DNA of 64,000 nt, taken from NCBI GenBank assembly GCA_963928055.1, contig CAWVDN010000001.1, positions 1,054,001 to 1,118,000 on the forward strand, given 5' to 3'. Below, in pieces: positions 1 to 7,777 of this stretch. The stretch's first letter is position 1. Every line of letters starts with the position of its first letter. The DNA comes from Scatomonas sp963928055 (GTDB taxonomy: Bacteria; Bacillota; Clostridia; Lachnospirales; Lachnospiraceae). Below the pieces are notes generated by a model, which did no database searches, was not told the origin of the DNA, and worked only from the letters and a program-made list of their open reading frames with translations. The position numbers and the translations under genes are program-made.

Positions 1-419
1 ATATCTGTAATACATTTTTCTAATGGGGCATCTGAATGGAAATCCCGCTTCAACAGATCATCCGATTTCATGGCTTCCCGGTCTGCCTTTGTAAGTCCAT
101 TCGGCTTTCTCTTTGGCTGATGGCTCAGGCCGATCTGATCCATAACCCGGTATACGGTCCGTTCACTGGGTATATGTACGCCCTCCGGCTGCTTCAGCAA
201 CAGCGCCTGATACATCCGGATCCGTCCATAAGTATCGTTACATTCATCCTCACTGATGATTTCTTTCATGGCATCCGCCAGATCCTGGTACTTCCATGGA
301 CGGTCTTTGTTTGCGAGATATTTATAGAAGCCCTGCCGACTGATACCAAGCATCCGGCAATAAAATGAAATTTTTCCGGTAATCCTGCCGTCCTCTGTTT
401 TCAAAGCGAGAAAGATCAT
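1..419 (-). CDS. IS3-family transposase OrfB, N-terminal part, cut by the window edge
   Basis: The frame begins with an ATG at 419-417 and stays open to base 1. The translation starts MIFLALKTEDGRITG and contains LGISRQGFYKYL and ERTVYRVMDQIGL, the helix-turn-helix (HTH_21) part that precedes the rve integrase core in IS3 OrfB. The DDE catalytic residues would lie outside the window. The start overlaps the OrfA stop by four bases (ATGA), and OrfB is in the -1 frame relative to OrfA. That frame is also open upstream of the ATG across a run of five A, so either translational coupling or a -1 frameshift fusion is possible. Confidence 0.85.
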   Translation of the reverse strand, partial: MIFLALKTEDGRITGKISFYCRMLGISRQGFYKYLANKDRPWKYQDLADAMKEIISEDECNDTYGRIRMYQALLLKQPEGVHIPSERTVYRVMDQIGLSHQPKRKPNGLTKADREAMKSDDLLKRDFHSDAPLEKCITD

Positions 420-748
420 TCTCTGGTTTTTGCTGACTTCCGACGGCTGGCGGCGAAAAAAGCGCTGGCTTCCTCCAGAAATTCATTTTCTTCCTTCAGG
501 CGGCGGATTTCTTTATCCTGCTCCTTCACCCGCTTACGCAGCATGGTAATTTCTTCTGACAGGCTCATTGCACTGGCAGGGGTATGGGAACCTTCCCCAA
601 CATCCAGCTTACCAGCTCTTACAGCTTTCAGCCATGTATGGATGGTTCCTTCAGGGATTCCTAATTCTTTAGCAGCCTTAGCGCCGCCGATTTCTTTGGC
701 AAGTTTCACTGCCTGTACTTTGTATTCATGGTCATATTTACGTGCCAC
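416..748 (-). CDS. IS3-family transposase OrfA
   Basis: A 110-residue protein starting at GTG with a strong Shine-Dalgarno (AAGGAGGT at 763-756). It has the N-terminal helix-turn-helix of the transposase_8 family (KVQAVKLAKEIGGAKAAKEL, then GIPEGTIHTWLKA) and a C-terminal leucine-zipper-like coiled coil (EEITMLRKRVKEQDKEIRRL). This is the DNA-binding subunit that pairs with OrfB to recognise the IS ends. The length and the overlap with OrfB fit an intact OrfA. Confidence 0.92.
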   Translation of the reverse strand: MARKYDHEYKVQAVKLAKEIGGAKAAKELGIPEGTIHTWLKAVRAGKLDVGEGSHTPASAMSLSEEITMLRKRVKEQDKEIRRLKEENEFLEEASAFFAASRRKSAKTRE

Positions 749-777
749 TTTGAATACCTCCTTATTCTCTTGGTTTT

Positions 778-807
778 ATTATGAAATCCTTGAGAATAAG
801 CTGTCAA
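778..807 (-). promoter_or_regulatory. Promoter of the IS3 transposase genes
   Basis: On the minus strand TTGACA (807-802) and CATAAT (783-778) are separated by 18 bp, 30 bp upstream of the OrfA GTG. The -35 is a perfect consensus. Confidence 0.65.
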
Positions 808-837
808 CTTTTTTTATACCACACCAGGGGCATATCA

Positions 838-861
838 CCGGGCAGGGCAAGCCCTGCCCGG
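838..861. repeat. Perfect 11-bp GC-rich palindrome after the FtsK-like gene
   Basis: CCGGGCAGGGC and GCCCTGCCCGG are separated by two bases. It lies 15 bp past the stop of the FtsK-like gene and next to the presumed IS end. No T run follows on the minus strand, so it is a poor intrinsic terminator. In Tn916 the origin of transfer lies between orf21 and orf20, so an oriT-linked hairpin is one reading. That is inference from position only. Confidence 0.6.
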
Positions 862-875
862 CAGAGCCGTCACTT

Positions 876-2270
876 TCACGGTCTGACGCTTACGCTGACC
901 GCACGTTCCGGCTCCGCCTGCCTTTTCCCTGCAAGTTCCCCTATCGTCTTTAAAAAGTCATGCCCTTTAGGTACAAGCGGAGTATAAAATTCCGATATGA
1001 CACTTGTTCCCACGTCCACATATCCCCGTCCTTTGATACGCTTCTGGAAAAACTGCTTCTGCGTGTCGCTTCCGAACATCATACCGTAGCCCAGCTCACT
1101 CATACGCCCAAGAGCCACACGAAAGTTAAAGTTATCCCGGATACCGTCAGAAAAATATTTTGCGTCCGGGCGTTGGCAGGCAAGGATAAGAAAATAACCT
1201 GCCTGCCGTCCCAGCATGATGATTTTCTTTAACTGGCTTAGCACGGCAATGCTCTCTTTGGTAGAAAGACACTCCATAAATGCAACGTATTCATCAAATA
1301 TCAGGAAATGGGGGGACAGCCCAAGATAAGCATAGTTCTCCCCAGTCTTATAATTCTCCATGCGTTTCATAGCTTCACTCCGTCCCACCATGCCGTCATA
1401 GAAACGGTTGACACAGGTAATCATATCCTCCTTTGTGTGGTACACATCCCCCATGACTGTCCCTAAATCCGCAAGGTCAGCATTTTTAGGGTCTAGGATA
1501 TACAGCACAGCATTTGTGCGGAGCAGGGCTTCAATGAGCGTCAGGATAAAATAGGTCTTTCCACCTCCCGTTCCGCCACAAATAAGAGCGTGGGGGAGAG
1601 CGTCAAATTCCCATGAGATGTTTTTCATCAGGCGCATACTGCCGTGTTCCACACGCACGTCCTCTATGGAAATACGGTTCGCTATCATATCATAGAGCAG
1701 GGTATACTCAATATAGCTGTCATGAAGCGTCTTGTCCGTCAGCTCACAGTACAAGCCGGATTCCAGCTTTTTCTCCAAATTCAGAAGCTGGTCTTGATAC
1801 TTCCCCATAGTGATTTCACAGCGGATATGGAGCAATCCTTTGTCCATGCGATAGTAAATCTTTGGAAAATAGCTGATTTTTTCCGCTGATCTGCCGGAAG
1901 GCAGGTCTTTGAAAAAACCAGCGTCCTTGACCGTCTCTGATTCATACCAGCCGTTTTGTAATATCATGCGTGAGAGCTTCTGTCTGTGCATAAGCTGTTT
2001 CAGGTGGTCACGGCAGAACCGGGCATAAAGAAAGGCGGTCAATGCACATAGGCAGACCGCCACAAATACCGTAAACAGTGCGTAAGGGGAAAGAGTAAAA
2101 TCACCGTCTATCAGGCTGACCGACTTCCAATCCGTCCGCAAGAGCTGTCCCATGTTCAGGAGCAGAAGAACCGCCACAAACAGAAACAGGAGCGAACCGA
2201 CAGCAAAGCGGTATACAAGCGTTTTATCACTGGCTCTGATACGCTTTCCTCTGTATTTGTAAAATGCCAT
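876..2270 (-). CDS. FtsK/SpoIIIE-like conjugation ATPase (Tn916 Orf21 type)
   Basis: A 464-residue membrane-anchored P-loop ATPase. Two hydrophobic segments lie near residues 22-43 and 61-80. Walker A GGTGGGKT is at residues 232-239 and Walker B HFLIFDE at about 321-327. This domain order is that of the coupling protein of Tn916/ICEBs1-type elements, which brings the relaxase-bound strand to the mating channel. I chose the ATG at 2270 because GGAGG stands 6 bp upstream; an upstream in-frame ATG would run back into the preceding hairpin. The relaxase gene expected next is absent, because the IS3 element begins about 50 bp downstream. Confidence 0.88.
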   Translation of the reverse strand: MAFYKYRGKRIRASDKTLVYRFAVGSLLFLFVAVLLLLNMGQLLRTDWKSVSLIDGDFTLSPYALFTVFVAVCLCALTAFLYARFCRDHLKQLMHRQKLSRMILQNGWYESETVKDAGFFKDLPSGRSAEKISYFPKIYYRMDKGLLHIRCEITMGKYQDQLLNLEKKLESGLYCELTDKTLHDSYIEYTLLYDMIANRISIEDVRVEHGSMRLMKNISWEFDALPHALICGGTGGGKTYFILTLIEALLRTNAVLYILDPKNADLADLGTVMGDVYHTKEDMITCVNRFYDGMVGRSEAMKRMENYKTGENYAYLGLSPHFLIFDEYVAFMECLSTKESIAVLSQLKKIIMLGRQAGYFLILACQRPDAKYFSDGIRDNFNFRVALGRMSELGYGMMFGSDTQKQFFQKRIKGRGYVDVGTSVISEFYTPLVPKGHDFLKTIGELAGKRQAEPERAVSVSVRP

Positions 2271-2292
2271 GAAAACCTCCTTTCCGGGCATG

Positions 2293-2324
2293 AAAAAGCG
2301 GTCAATCATAGAGACTAACCGCTT
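2293..2324 (-). terminator. Terminator of the cargo gene
   Basis: On the minus strand a 12-bp stem (AAGCGGTTAGTC with GATTGACCGCTT, including G-U pairs) has a five-base loop and is followed by TTTC. It overlaps the stop codon of the 233-residue gene and sits just before the Shine-Dalgarno of the FtsK-like gene. Confidence 0.65.
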
Positions 2325-3024
2325 ACTTTGCTTTATTCTTTCCAAGAATAATAGATTCTTTTTCCTTTATAAGTTCCCTTTTTATTTTATTTAATTCATA
2401 TTGTACATTCATTGAATTACCAAACATATTGTTACATTGTTTCACTGACCAATTTACTTTATTACATTGATTGTTTTGTTCCATACAGTATGAAGCAAGT
2501 CGTTCTGAAAAATTGCCTATCTTAATTTTTTCAGCTTTTTCATCATCTATGTAAAAATCTACTGTGATATTTGATAAATCAACTGCGTCACACTCAGAAA
2601 TTTCTTTAAATACCCCTCCCATTCTACACAAACACGCAAAATAATTGTTTGAGCTTTCACCTAAATTGAAGATATTAACTTTCTGAGGAGACTGGCTGGA
2701 ATTATATGGGAAAATATTTATTTCAAAATCGCATTTGCTAATAAATTCATCTATTTTGCTTATTTTGTAGTCTATTTCTAATAAACACATCGTTTGCTTG
2801 TCAGCAAAATATGATGAAACCCATCCTGTTATATACCCACATGATAATCCAACAGCACACGAGCAAATAAAGTTAGAAATATTGCTTTCAGAAAAAACAA
2901 CCCCTATTATTATGAAAATAACAGTAATAACAACACATACTCCAAAAGTCATATTGTTATAGCGTCTATGTGCCTTAAAAGTATTCAATAACTGATTATC
3001 TGAAAGTTTCTTCCTTTTTTGCAT
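2323..3024 (-). CDS. Hypothetical membrane-anchored cargo protein
   Basis: A 233-residue protein I do not recognise. The N-terminus is basic, followed by two hydrophobic segments (about residues 26-45 and 49-70, for example VCVVITVIFIIIGVVF). The rest is a soluble, Asn/Cys-rich domain of about 160 residues that would face the cytoplasm if both helices span. AGGAG lies upstream of the ATG. It has its own promoter (3060-3088) and terminator (2293-2324), and its composition is clearly more AT-rich than the conjugation genes on both sides. It therefore reads as an independently expressed cargo gene inserted into the conserved orf22-orf21 pair. The function is unknown; immunity or exclusion roles are possible but not shown. 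Confidence 0.75.
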   Translation of the reverse strand: MQKRKKLSDNQLLNTFKAHRRYNNMTFGVCVVITVIFIIIGVVFSESNISNFICSCAVGLSCGYITGWVSSYFADKQTMCLLEIDYKISKIDEFISKCDFEINIFPYNSSQSPQKVNIFNLGESSNNYFACLCRMGGVFKEISECDAVDLSNITVDFYIDDEKAEKIKIGNFSERLASYCMEQNNQCNKVNWSVKQCNNMFGNSMNVQYELNKIKRELIKEKESIILGKNKAK

Positions 3025-3059
3025 AATACCTTACTCCTGATAACATTTAAGATAAGAAT

Positions 3060-3088
3060 ATTATACGAGCAGAATCTTACATAGACAA
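3060..3088 (-). promoter_or_regulatory. Promoter of the cargo gene
   Basis: TTGTCT (3088-3083) and TATAAT (3065-3060) are separated by exactly 17 bp on the minus strand, about 36 bp before the ATG. The perfect -10 suggests constitutive expression independent of the element's transfer operon. Confidence 0.75.
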
Positions 3089-3097
3089 GATAGCTTT

Positions 3098-3481
3098 TTA
3101 TTTCTTCTGCTCCTGCGAACTGCGGTTCTGCGGATTCCCGGCAGGCTGACCGCCTTTATTTTTCAGCACAATATCATCTGCCTTAATGTACCAATCCACA
3201 TCTGCCCCCTGAAAGGTGGCGTTAGATACTGTGTCTGCAATAGGATTGATAAGCTCCACCTCCGCATTATAATCGAACTCTTTCAGAGGAACACTGGCAG
3301 GCACGGACACCTGAATCATGCGCCCCTGCGTCCGGCATTTCAGGTCATAAGTACGCTCCTTGATTTCATCAGATACCGTACCGTCCTCATTCTGGACACG
3401 CACCTCACGGCGGAGGGCGGAAAACTTCAACTGCCCGAAAGTTTTTTCTTTATCAATGACAATTCCATTAGCTAATCTCAT
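3098..3481 (-). CDS. DUF961 (YdcP-like) conjugative-element protein, Orf22/Orf23 type
   Basis: A 127-residue protein with the family pattern KTFGQLKFSALRREVR near the start and DWYIKADDIVLKN near the end. DUF961 proteins occur as a tandem pair upstream of the FtsK-like gene in Tn916-family elements; their exact role in transfer is not established. The upstream paralogue (3497-3817) ends 15 bp before this start, so the two are co-transcribed. The C-terminal tail is short and Gln/Lys-rich. Confidence 0.85.
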   Translation of the reverse strand: MRLANGIVIDKEKTFGQLKFSALRREVRVQNEDGTVSDEIKERTYDLKCRTQGRMIQVSVPASVPLKEFDYNAEVELINPIADTVSNATFQGADVDWYIKADDIVLKNKGGQPAGNPQNRSSQEQKK

Positions 3482-3496
3482 ATGCTGTATACCTCC

Positions 3497-3817
3497 TTAG
3501 TTGTTCGCTGGTAACATATCATCTGCCAGCAGGATATAATTTGTAAAACCACGGTTGCCGATTTTATAGCCCTCTGCAGTGATACGGGGATTGATAAGTT
3601 TGACTTTCTGCTCCGGCTGGAAATTCTTCTCCCCGGCACTGGCAGGAAGCACCACCACAATATCATCTGCCCTCTGCACGTCCGAATACAGATTAAAGCT
3701 CCGGGAGACAACAGATATACGCCCGTTAATCCTGCGCTGTTCCACTTCATTTTCCCCGGCAAACTCCAAGTTACCGAATGTTTTCTCCATATTTGGCACA
3801 ACAAATTTCAATTCCAT
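3497..3817 (-). CDS. DUF961 (YdcP-like) conjugative-element protein, second copy
   Basis: A 106-residue protein sharing KTFGNLEFAG and the closing YILLADDM pattern with its downstream neighbour, so the pair are diverged tandem paralogues like Tn916 Orf23 and Orf22. I chose the ATG at 3817, which has AGAGG just upstream. The longer open frame extending to 4027 encodes proline- and basic-rich sequence with no family features and is rejected. The 3818-4039 gap to the adhesin holds an imperfect inverted repeat around 3893-3943 and no recognisable gene. Confidence 0.82.
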   Translation of the reverse strand: MELKFVVPNMEKTFGNLEFAGENEVEQRRINGRISVVSRSFNLYSDVQRADDIVVVLPASAGEKNFQPEQKVKLINPRITAEGYKIGNRGFTNYILLADDMLPANN

Positions 3818-4039
3818 AAATTCATACCTCTTTTCTTTTAATGATTGATAGGTGCTTATTCTGGCGGTTCTTGTGATACCAGCACTCATACTGACAGTAA
3901 AGGGTAAAATAAATGCTGGCGCACCCTTGACTGTCCGTGTGCCTGCCGGATAGTGGCAGACAAGCCAGAATAAGGGGAGGTCTGCCCTCAGACAGTCCGG
4001 GGGAGAGCGTGACTTTTTCCCATTCATAGCCTTACCACC

Positions 4040-7000
4040 TTATGACCGTCTTGTTCTGAAATGTTTCCAGAGATACAGTCCGGCAAGACCACCGCCGGAA
4101 GCAATCAGCAGGAAAACAAACAGAAAAATATTTGTGTTATCGCCCGTCTTAGGAGCGTCTGAACTCTGCGTAGGCGTGGACGGATTCTCTGGTGTCTCTG
4201 GCTGTTCCGGCTCTTCCAGCGTCTCCACTGTCACCGTCTGACCTTCATCAGAAATATCTTTATGCTCTGCCACTTTCTCAGGCTCATCCGGGTTGCTCAT
4301 GTCATACAGCTCTTCAAAGGTGACAAGGCTCTGACCATAAAGCGCAGACGTATTCAGGGTAAATTCAATCTGAATCTCCATACTCTCTGCATCAGCGGTA
4401 AAGATATAACTATTCTCTACTCGCTTCCCGTCAATCAAAAGCTCTGCATTTTCCTCTTTTAACATCTGCCAACCTGAAAGCTGATACTTTGTGCCGACTT
4501 CCAGACCCTCCAACTCCACTGTGTCAATGATAGTCACTTTTTCGCCAGATTTAATGACCTTTTCTCCGTCTTTGCCCGTAGCCGTGGTGTGGATAGTGAT
4601 GATACGCTCCGTAATAAGTACCGTCTGTCCCTCGTCTGTAATATCCTTATGCTCTGCGACTTTTTCCGGCTTGTCCGGGTTGCTCAGGTCATACAGTTCT
4701 TCAAAGGTAACAAGGTTCTGACCGCCAAGAGGAGACGCGTCAAAAGTAAATGCAATCTGAACTTCCATGCTTTCATGGTCAGCGGTAAAGGTATAACTGT
4801 TTTCTACTCGCTCCCCGTCAATCAGAAGTTCCGCATTTTCCTCTTTCAACATCTGCCAGCCTGAAAGCTGGTATTCTGTGCCGACTTCCAGACCGTCCAA
4901 CTTCACTGTGTCAATGATAGTAACCTCATTCCCGGCTACAATCGACTTCTCGCCGTCCTCACTGACCGCCGTGGTATGGATAGAGATGATATGCTCCGTG
5001 ATTTCCACAGTCTGCCCCTCGTCCTCAATATCTTTATGTTCCGCCACTTTCACAGGTTCGTCCGGGTTGCTCATATCATGCAATTCCTCGAAAGTGACAA
5101 GGCTCTGACCGCTAAGAGAAGAAGCATTGAACGTGTACTTCATTTCAATTTCCATTTTTTCATCATCAGCGGTAAAAGTATAGCTGTTCTCTACACGTTT
5201 CCCGTCAATCAAAAGTTCCGCATTATCCTCTTTTAACATCTGCCAGCCTACAAGCTGATATTTTGTACCGGCTTCCAGACCGTCCAATTTCACCGTATCA
5301 ATGATAGTAACCTCTTTTCCGGCTACTGCTGATTTCTCGCCGTCCTCTGTGGTCGCCGTAGTATGGATAGTGATTTCTTTCTCATATTCGTCTGTGAGTG
5401 TTCCCAAATCCACGGTCACGTTATTTCTGGACACTACGATTTCAAAGGCAGGAATAAGAGTAAATCCCTTGTTGCTCTCACAGCGTAATTCTTCAATGAT
5501 ATAGGTATCATAGAGAAGTGCGCCTTTGCTGTCGTCCGGCTCTGATGTACCGAACCAGATTCCGTCCTCGCTGGTCTTTCCAGCGTTAGTGTTGTGCTTA
5601 TGGGAAGCCCAGTCGGAGGAAGTGGAGAACTGCCCGTTATCATCTGTCACAATGATATGACTCTCTCCGGTTGTCTTGCTCGTGATCCGAAACGGAACAT
5701 CAGCAAGACGCTTATGTGTGCCAGCTCCAATCTTGACACCCTCCAAGTCTCCACGCTTCACCTGATTATAGACAGAAGATTCCGCCCCGGTCAGGTCAAC
5801 GATTTTTCCATTCTCTGTGATAGAAAACTCAACCGCTTTTGCGCCGTCTGTCAGGTAGCCGTCAGGAGCTTTGCTTTCCTCAATACGATATTTCCCGTAA
5901 GGAAGTGTGTCTGTGTCTGTTGTGGCGATACCGTCAACACCCGTACGGATTGTCTTAACAGTTTCATTCTTTCCGTAGAGCTTCCCATCTACCAGAACGT
6001 CATTTTCATTCAGGGAGATAATCTCAAACTCAGTGTCTTTCAGGGTAGCTCCACTCTGAGATTTTGTGTCCCCCGTTTCCAAATCCCGTTTCTGGATTTT
6101 CACACCACCACGGATAACCTTATCTGATACGGAATACTGATTACTTCCTGTCAGCACGGCAAGGTCGCCGTCCTCTTTAATCTGTGTCACATACAGACCT
6201 TTTATCTGCTCTTCACTCCCGGAAGCCTGCATATATGCACCGTCCAGAAGATAGCCGGAGGGGGACTTTGTTTCCTCCACGGTCAGCGTCCCAAGCGGAA
6301 GTACATTCTCACCGTCCTGTGTATAGAAACTGTCACCGGAAACCTTGTAAGTGTCAGAGAGCCGGGAAACATAATGAACCGTACCGTTATCGTCTTTCTC
6401 TGCGATAGTTTTTGTAGTCCATGTCCTTGTAGGTTCTGCCGGAAGTGTATCAGCGGTATAATATCCGTCATAATACTTCCATGTAAACTCTGCGCCCTCT
6501 AAGGAAGCGTTCCCCTGCGCCGTAGCTTTTCCCGTCTCCATATCTATCTTAAAAAGCTCGATAAGGGTATCCGTCACTTTTGGAGTGTCGGAGACTTTTA
6601 ATGTAGCAGTCTTTCCGGCTTCCACATTCAGGGAATACACTGTATTGTCCACCTTATAGCCTGCCGGAGCAGACAGCTCTTTGATATAGACCGTGCCTGC
6701 TTTCACCTCAACTGTCTCTGTATTTCCGCTTTCGTCCGTGGTAAGGGTAGCAATTTGTTCTTTGCAATCCTTATCAGAATAGACACCATAGATTGCCCCG
6801 GCGATAGAATAATTTCCATTGCCGTCTGTAATGCCTGCATTACCGGAGGTCTTTTTCAGAGTGGCGTTGCCGACAGCCAGTTCCGCCCAAAATTGTCCGA
6901 TATCCTGACCCTCTCCAGAATAGATATATCCTCCGCACTCATAGCGGTTACGGTTCTCGCTGGCAAAGGCTTTTGCCCCGGCATACACCTCATCCTGAAC

Positions 7001-7468
7001 CGCCTTTGAAATTTCATCATAGGAAGCACGAACGTTATCACACCCCCAGCCCAAGTGGACACTTAATGTCCGCCAGACAGTACACTGTTTCAGTAAATAA
7101 ATGTGCTGACTGCTCAGTCCGCTGTGGTTCTGTGCATACTGGCTCACATATTCTAAGGAGAGGGCAACGTCAGAAATCTGTTCCTGCGTCATGCGTGTAC
7201 TTGCGTCTGCTCTGGTTTTGTACCCGTTGCGGAAGTTGGTATTGATATCTACGCAAAAAGCGTCCTCACCCTCCACAGTCATATGTCCCTCATTAAAAGT
7301 TGAGCCGATAGAACCGTCATTCATTACTTTCTCAACGATTCCAACACGCTCCGCTGATTCTGTCCAGTATTGCGTCTCTGACGCATGAACCGCAGTTGTA
7401 GGAAGAGCCGTCAACACGGTTGCAAGAGTAAGAAGCCCGGTACAGAACCGCTTTAGAATCTTTTTCAT
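4040..7468 (-). CDS. Sortase-anchored adhesin with thioester domain, Cna-B-like domains and three VaFE repeats
   Basis: A 1142-residue cell-wall protein. A signal peptide covers residues 1-29 (cleavage after AVHA). Next is a probable thioester domain: Cys72 in AFCVDINTNF and Gln128/Trp132 in LLKQCTVW, the Cys-Gln pair that forms the internal thioester in Gram-positive adhesins. SpaA/Cna-B-like modules follow, ending in APAGY, SPSGY and APDGY, typical of intramolecular isopeptide domains. Three 129-residue VaFE repeats occupy about residues 697-1083. A Pro/Glu-rich spacer leads to the sorting signal APKTGD near residue 1106, a hydrophobic helix and the tail RTRRS. The ATG at 7468 has AAAGGAG 10 bp upstream; the upstream extension is rejected because it lacks a signal peptide. 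Its place at the head of the conjugation genes suggests a role in mating-pair contact or host attachment. Confidence 0.9.
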   Translation of the reverse strand: MKKILKRFCTGLLTLATVLTALPTTAVHASETQYWTESAERVGIVEKVMNDGSIGSTFNEGHMTVEGEDAFCVDINTNFRNGYKTRADASTRMTQEQISDVALSLEYVSQYAQNHSGLSSQHIYLLKQCTVWRTLSVHLGWGCDNVRASYDEISKAVQDEVYAGAKAFASENRNRYECGGYIYSGEGQDIGQFWAELAVGNATLKKTSGNAGITDGNGNYSIAGAIYGVYSDKDCKEQIATLTTDESGNTETVEVKAGTVYIKELSAPAGYKVDNTVYSLNVEAGKTATLKVSDTPKVTDTLIELFKIDMETGKATAQGNASLEGAEFTWKYYDGYYTADTLPAEPTRTWTTKTIAEKDDNGTVHYVSRLSDTYKVSGDSFYTQDGENVLPLGTLTVEETKSPSGYLLDGAYMQASGSEEQIKGLYVTQIKEDGDLAVLTGSNQYSVSDKVIRGGVKIQKRDLETGDTKSQSGATLKDTEFEIISLNENDVLVDGKLYGKNETVKTIRTGVDGIATTDTDTLPYGKYRIEESKAPDGYLTDGAKAVEFSITENGKIVDLTGAESSVYNQVKRGDLEGVKIGAGTHKRLADVPFRITSKTTGESHIIVTDDNGQFSTSSDWASHKHNTNAGKTSEDGIWFGTSEPDDSKGALLYDTYIIEELRCESNKGFTLIPAFEIVVSRNNVTVDLGTLTDEYEKEITIHTTATTEDGEKSAVAGKEVTIIDTVKLDGLEAGTKYQLVGWQMLKEDNAELLIDGKRVENSYTFTADDEKMEIEMKYTFNASSLSGQSLVTFEELHDMSNPDEPVKVAEHKDIEDEGQTVEITEHIISIHTTAVSEDGEKSIVAGNEVTIIDTVKLDGLEVGTEYQLSGWQMLKEENAELLIDGERVENSYTFTADHESMEVQIAFTFDASPLGGQNLVTFEELYDLSNPDKPEKVAEHKDITDEGQTVLITERIITIHTTATGKDGEKVIKSGEKVTIIDTVELEGLEVGTKYQLSGWQMLKEENAELLIDGKRVENSYIFTADAESMEIQIEFTLNTSALYGQSLVTFEELYDMSNPDEPEKVAEHKDISDEGQTVTVETLEEPEQPETPENPSTPTQSSDAPKTGDNTNIFLFVFLLIASGGGLAGLYLWKHFRTRRS
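4215..5379 (-). repeat. Three tandem 387-bp repeats inside the adhesin gene
   Basis: The same segment recurs with an exact 387-bp period (for example starts at 4262, 4649 and 5036 for the ATGCTCTGC/ATGTTCCGC motif). Each copy encodes a 129-residue VaFE module with EVTIIDTVKLDGLE, YQLSGWQMLKEENAELLIDG and VTFEEL. Copies are diverged at scattered codons, so expansion or contraction by recombination is possible but not recent. Confidence 0.9.
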
Positions 7469-7651
7469 AGCTTTAAAATTCTCCTTTCGTTTGGATATAG
7501 AAAAAGCCGTCCATTTCTGAACGGCTGAAAATAGAAAAGGAACATCTGTCTGACGTTCCATATCCTATGTGTTATTTAATTTTTTGATACTGATATGCTC
7601 TCATCACATCTCATGTAAAACAGTTTTGTACACCTACTATCCCTTTGATTT

Positions 7652-7694
7652 TACACCATTTACTACACCATTTAGCTACAAAAATACACCATTT
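7652..7694. repeat. Three direct copies of TACACCATTT at the presumed element end
   Basis: Identical decamers at 7652-7661, 7664-7673 and 7685-7694. Starts are 12 and 21 bp apart, about one and two helical turns, so proteins would bind on nearly one face. They stand between the adhesin gene and rlmI. They may be integrase arm-type sites or an operator for the adhesin gene. Confidence 0.6.
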
Positions 7695-7738
7695 TCCGAT
7701 AAGATATGATAAGTTGTATCTTTCTGGTAAGTAACCGT

Positions 7739-7767
7739 ATTTCAGGTAAAATAAAGGAATTTCAGGT
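7739..7767. repeat. Two 9-bp direct repeats (ATTTCAGGT) beside rlmI
   Basis: Identical copies at 7739-7747 and 7759-7767, 20 bp apart, immediately before the rlmI stop. Their place at the accessory/core junction makes them candidate attachment-core sequence. The opposite end of the element is needed to test this. Confidence 0.4.
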
Positions 7768-7777
7768 GCTTTAATTC

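Larger units (their letters stand above)
1..826 (-). mobile_element. IS3-family insertion sequence, partial
   Basis: Two overlapping transposase frames (OrfA, OrfB) with their own promoter are the layout of the IS3 family. The element is transcribed on the minus strand and its far end lies beyond base 1. The right boundary is an estimate: sequence typical of the element runs to about 826, just before the GC-rich palindrome at 838-861. I could not prove terminal inverted repeats or a target duplication because the other end is missing. Confidence 0.8.
1..7770 (-). mobile_element. End of a Tn916-like integrative conjugative element, interrupted by IS3
   Basis: The minus-strand order adhesin, DUF961, DUF961, FtsK-like ATPase matches the orf24-orf21 end of Tn916-family elements. 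The chromosomal gene rlmI starts its 3' end at 7778. Bases 7469-7777 contain no gene: they are AT-rich and hold two sets of short direct repeats suited to integrase or regulator binding. Relaxase, replication, mating-channel and integrase genes are not in the window, so I cannot say whether the element is complete beyond base 1. Confidence 0.7.

Noticed and set aside
3818..4027. N-terminal extension of the second DUF961 protein
   Set aside because: Not homologous to the family; a good internal start at 3817 exists.
4215..5379. Assembly duplication in the adhesin gene
   Set aside because: Copies differ at many codons in a protein-conserving way, as expected for old VaFE repeats rather than an assembly artefact.
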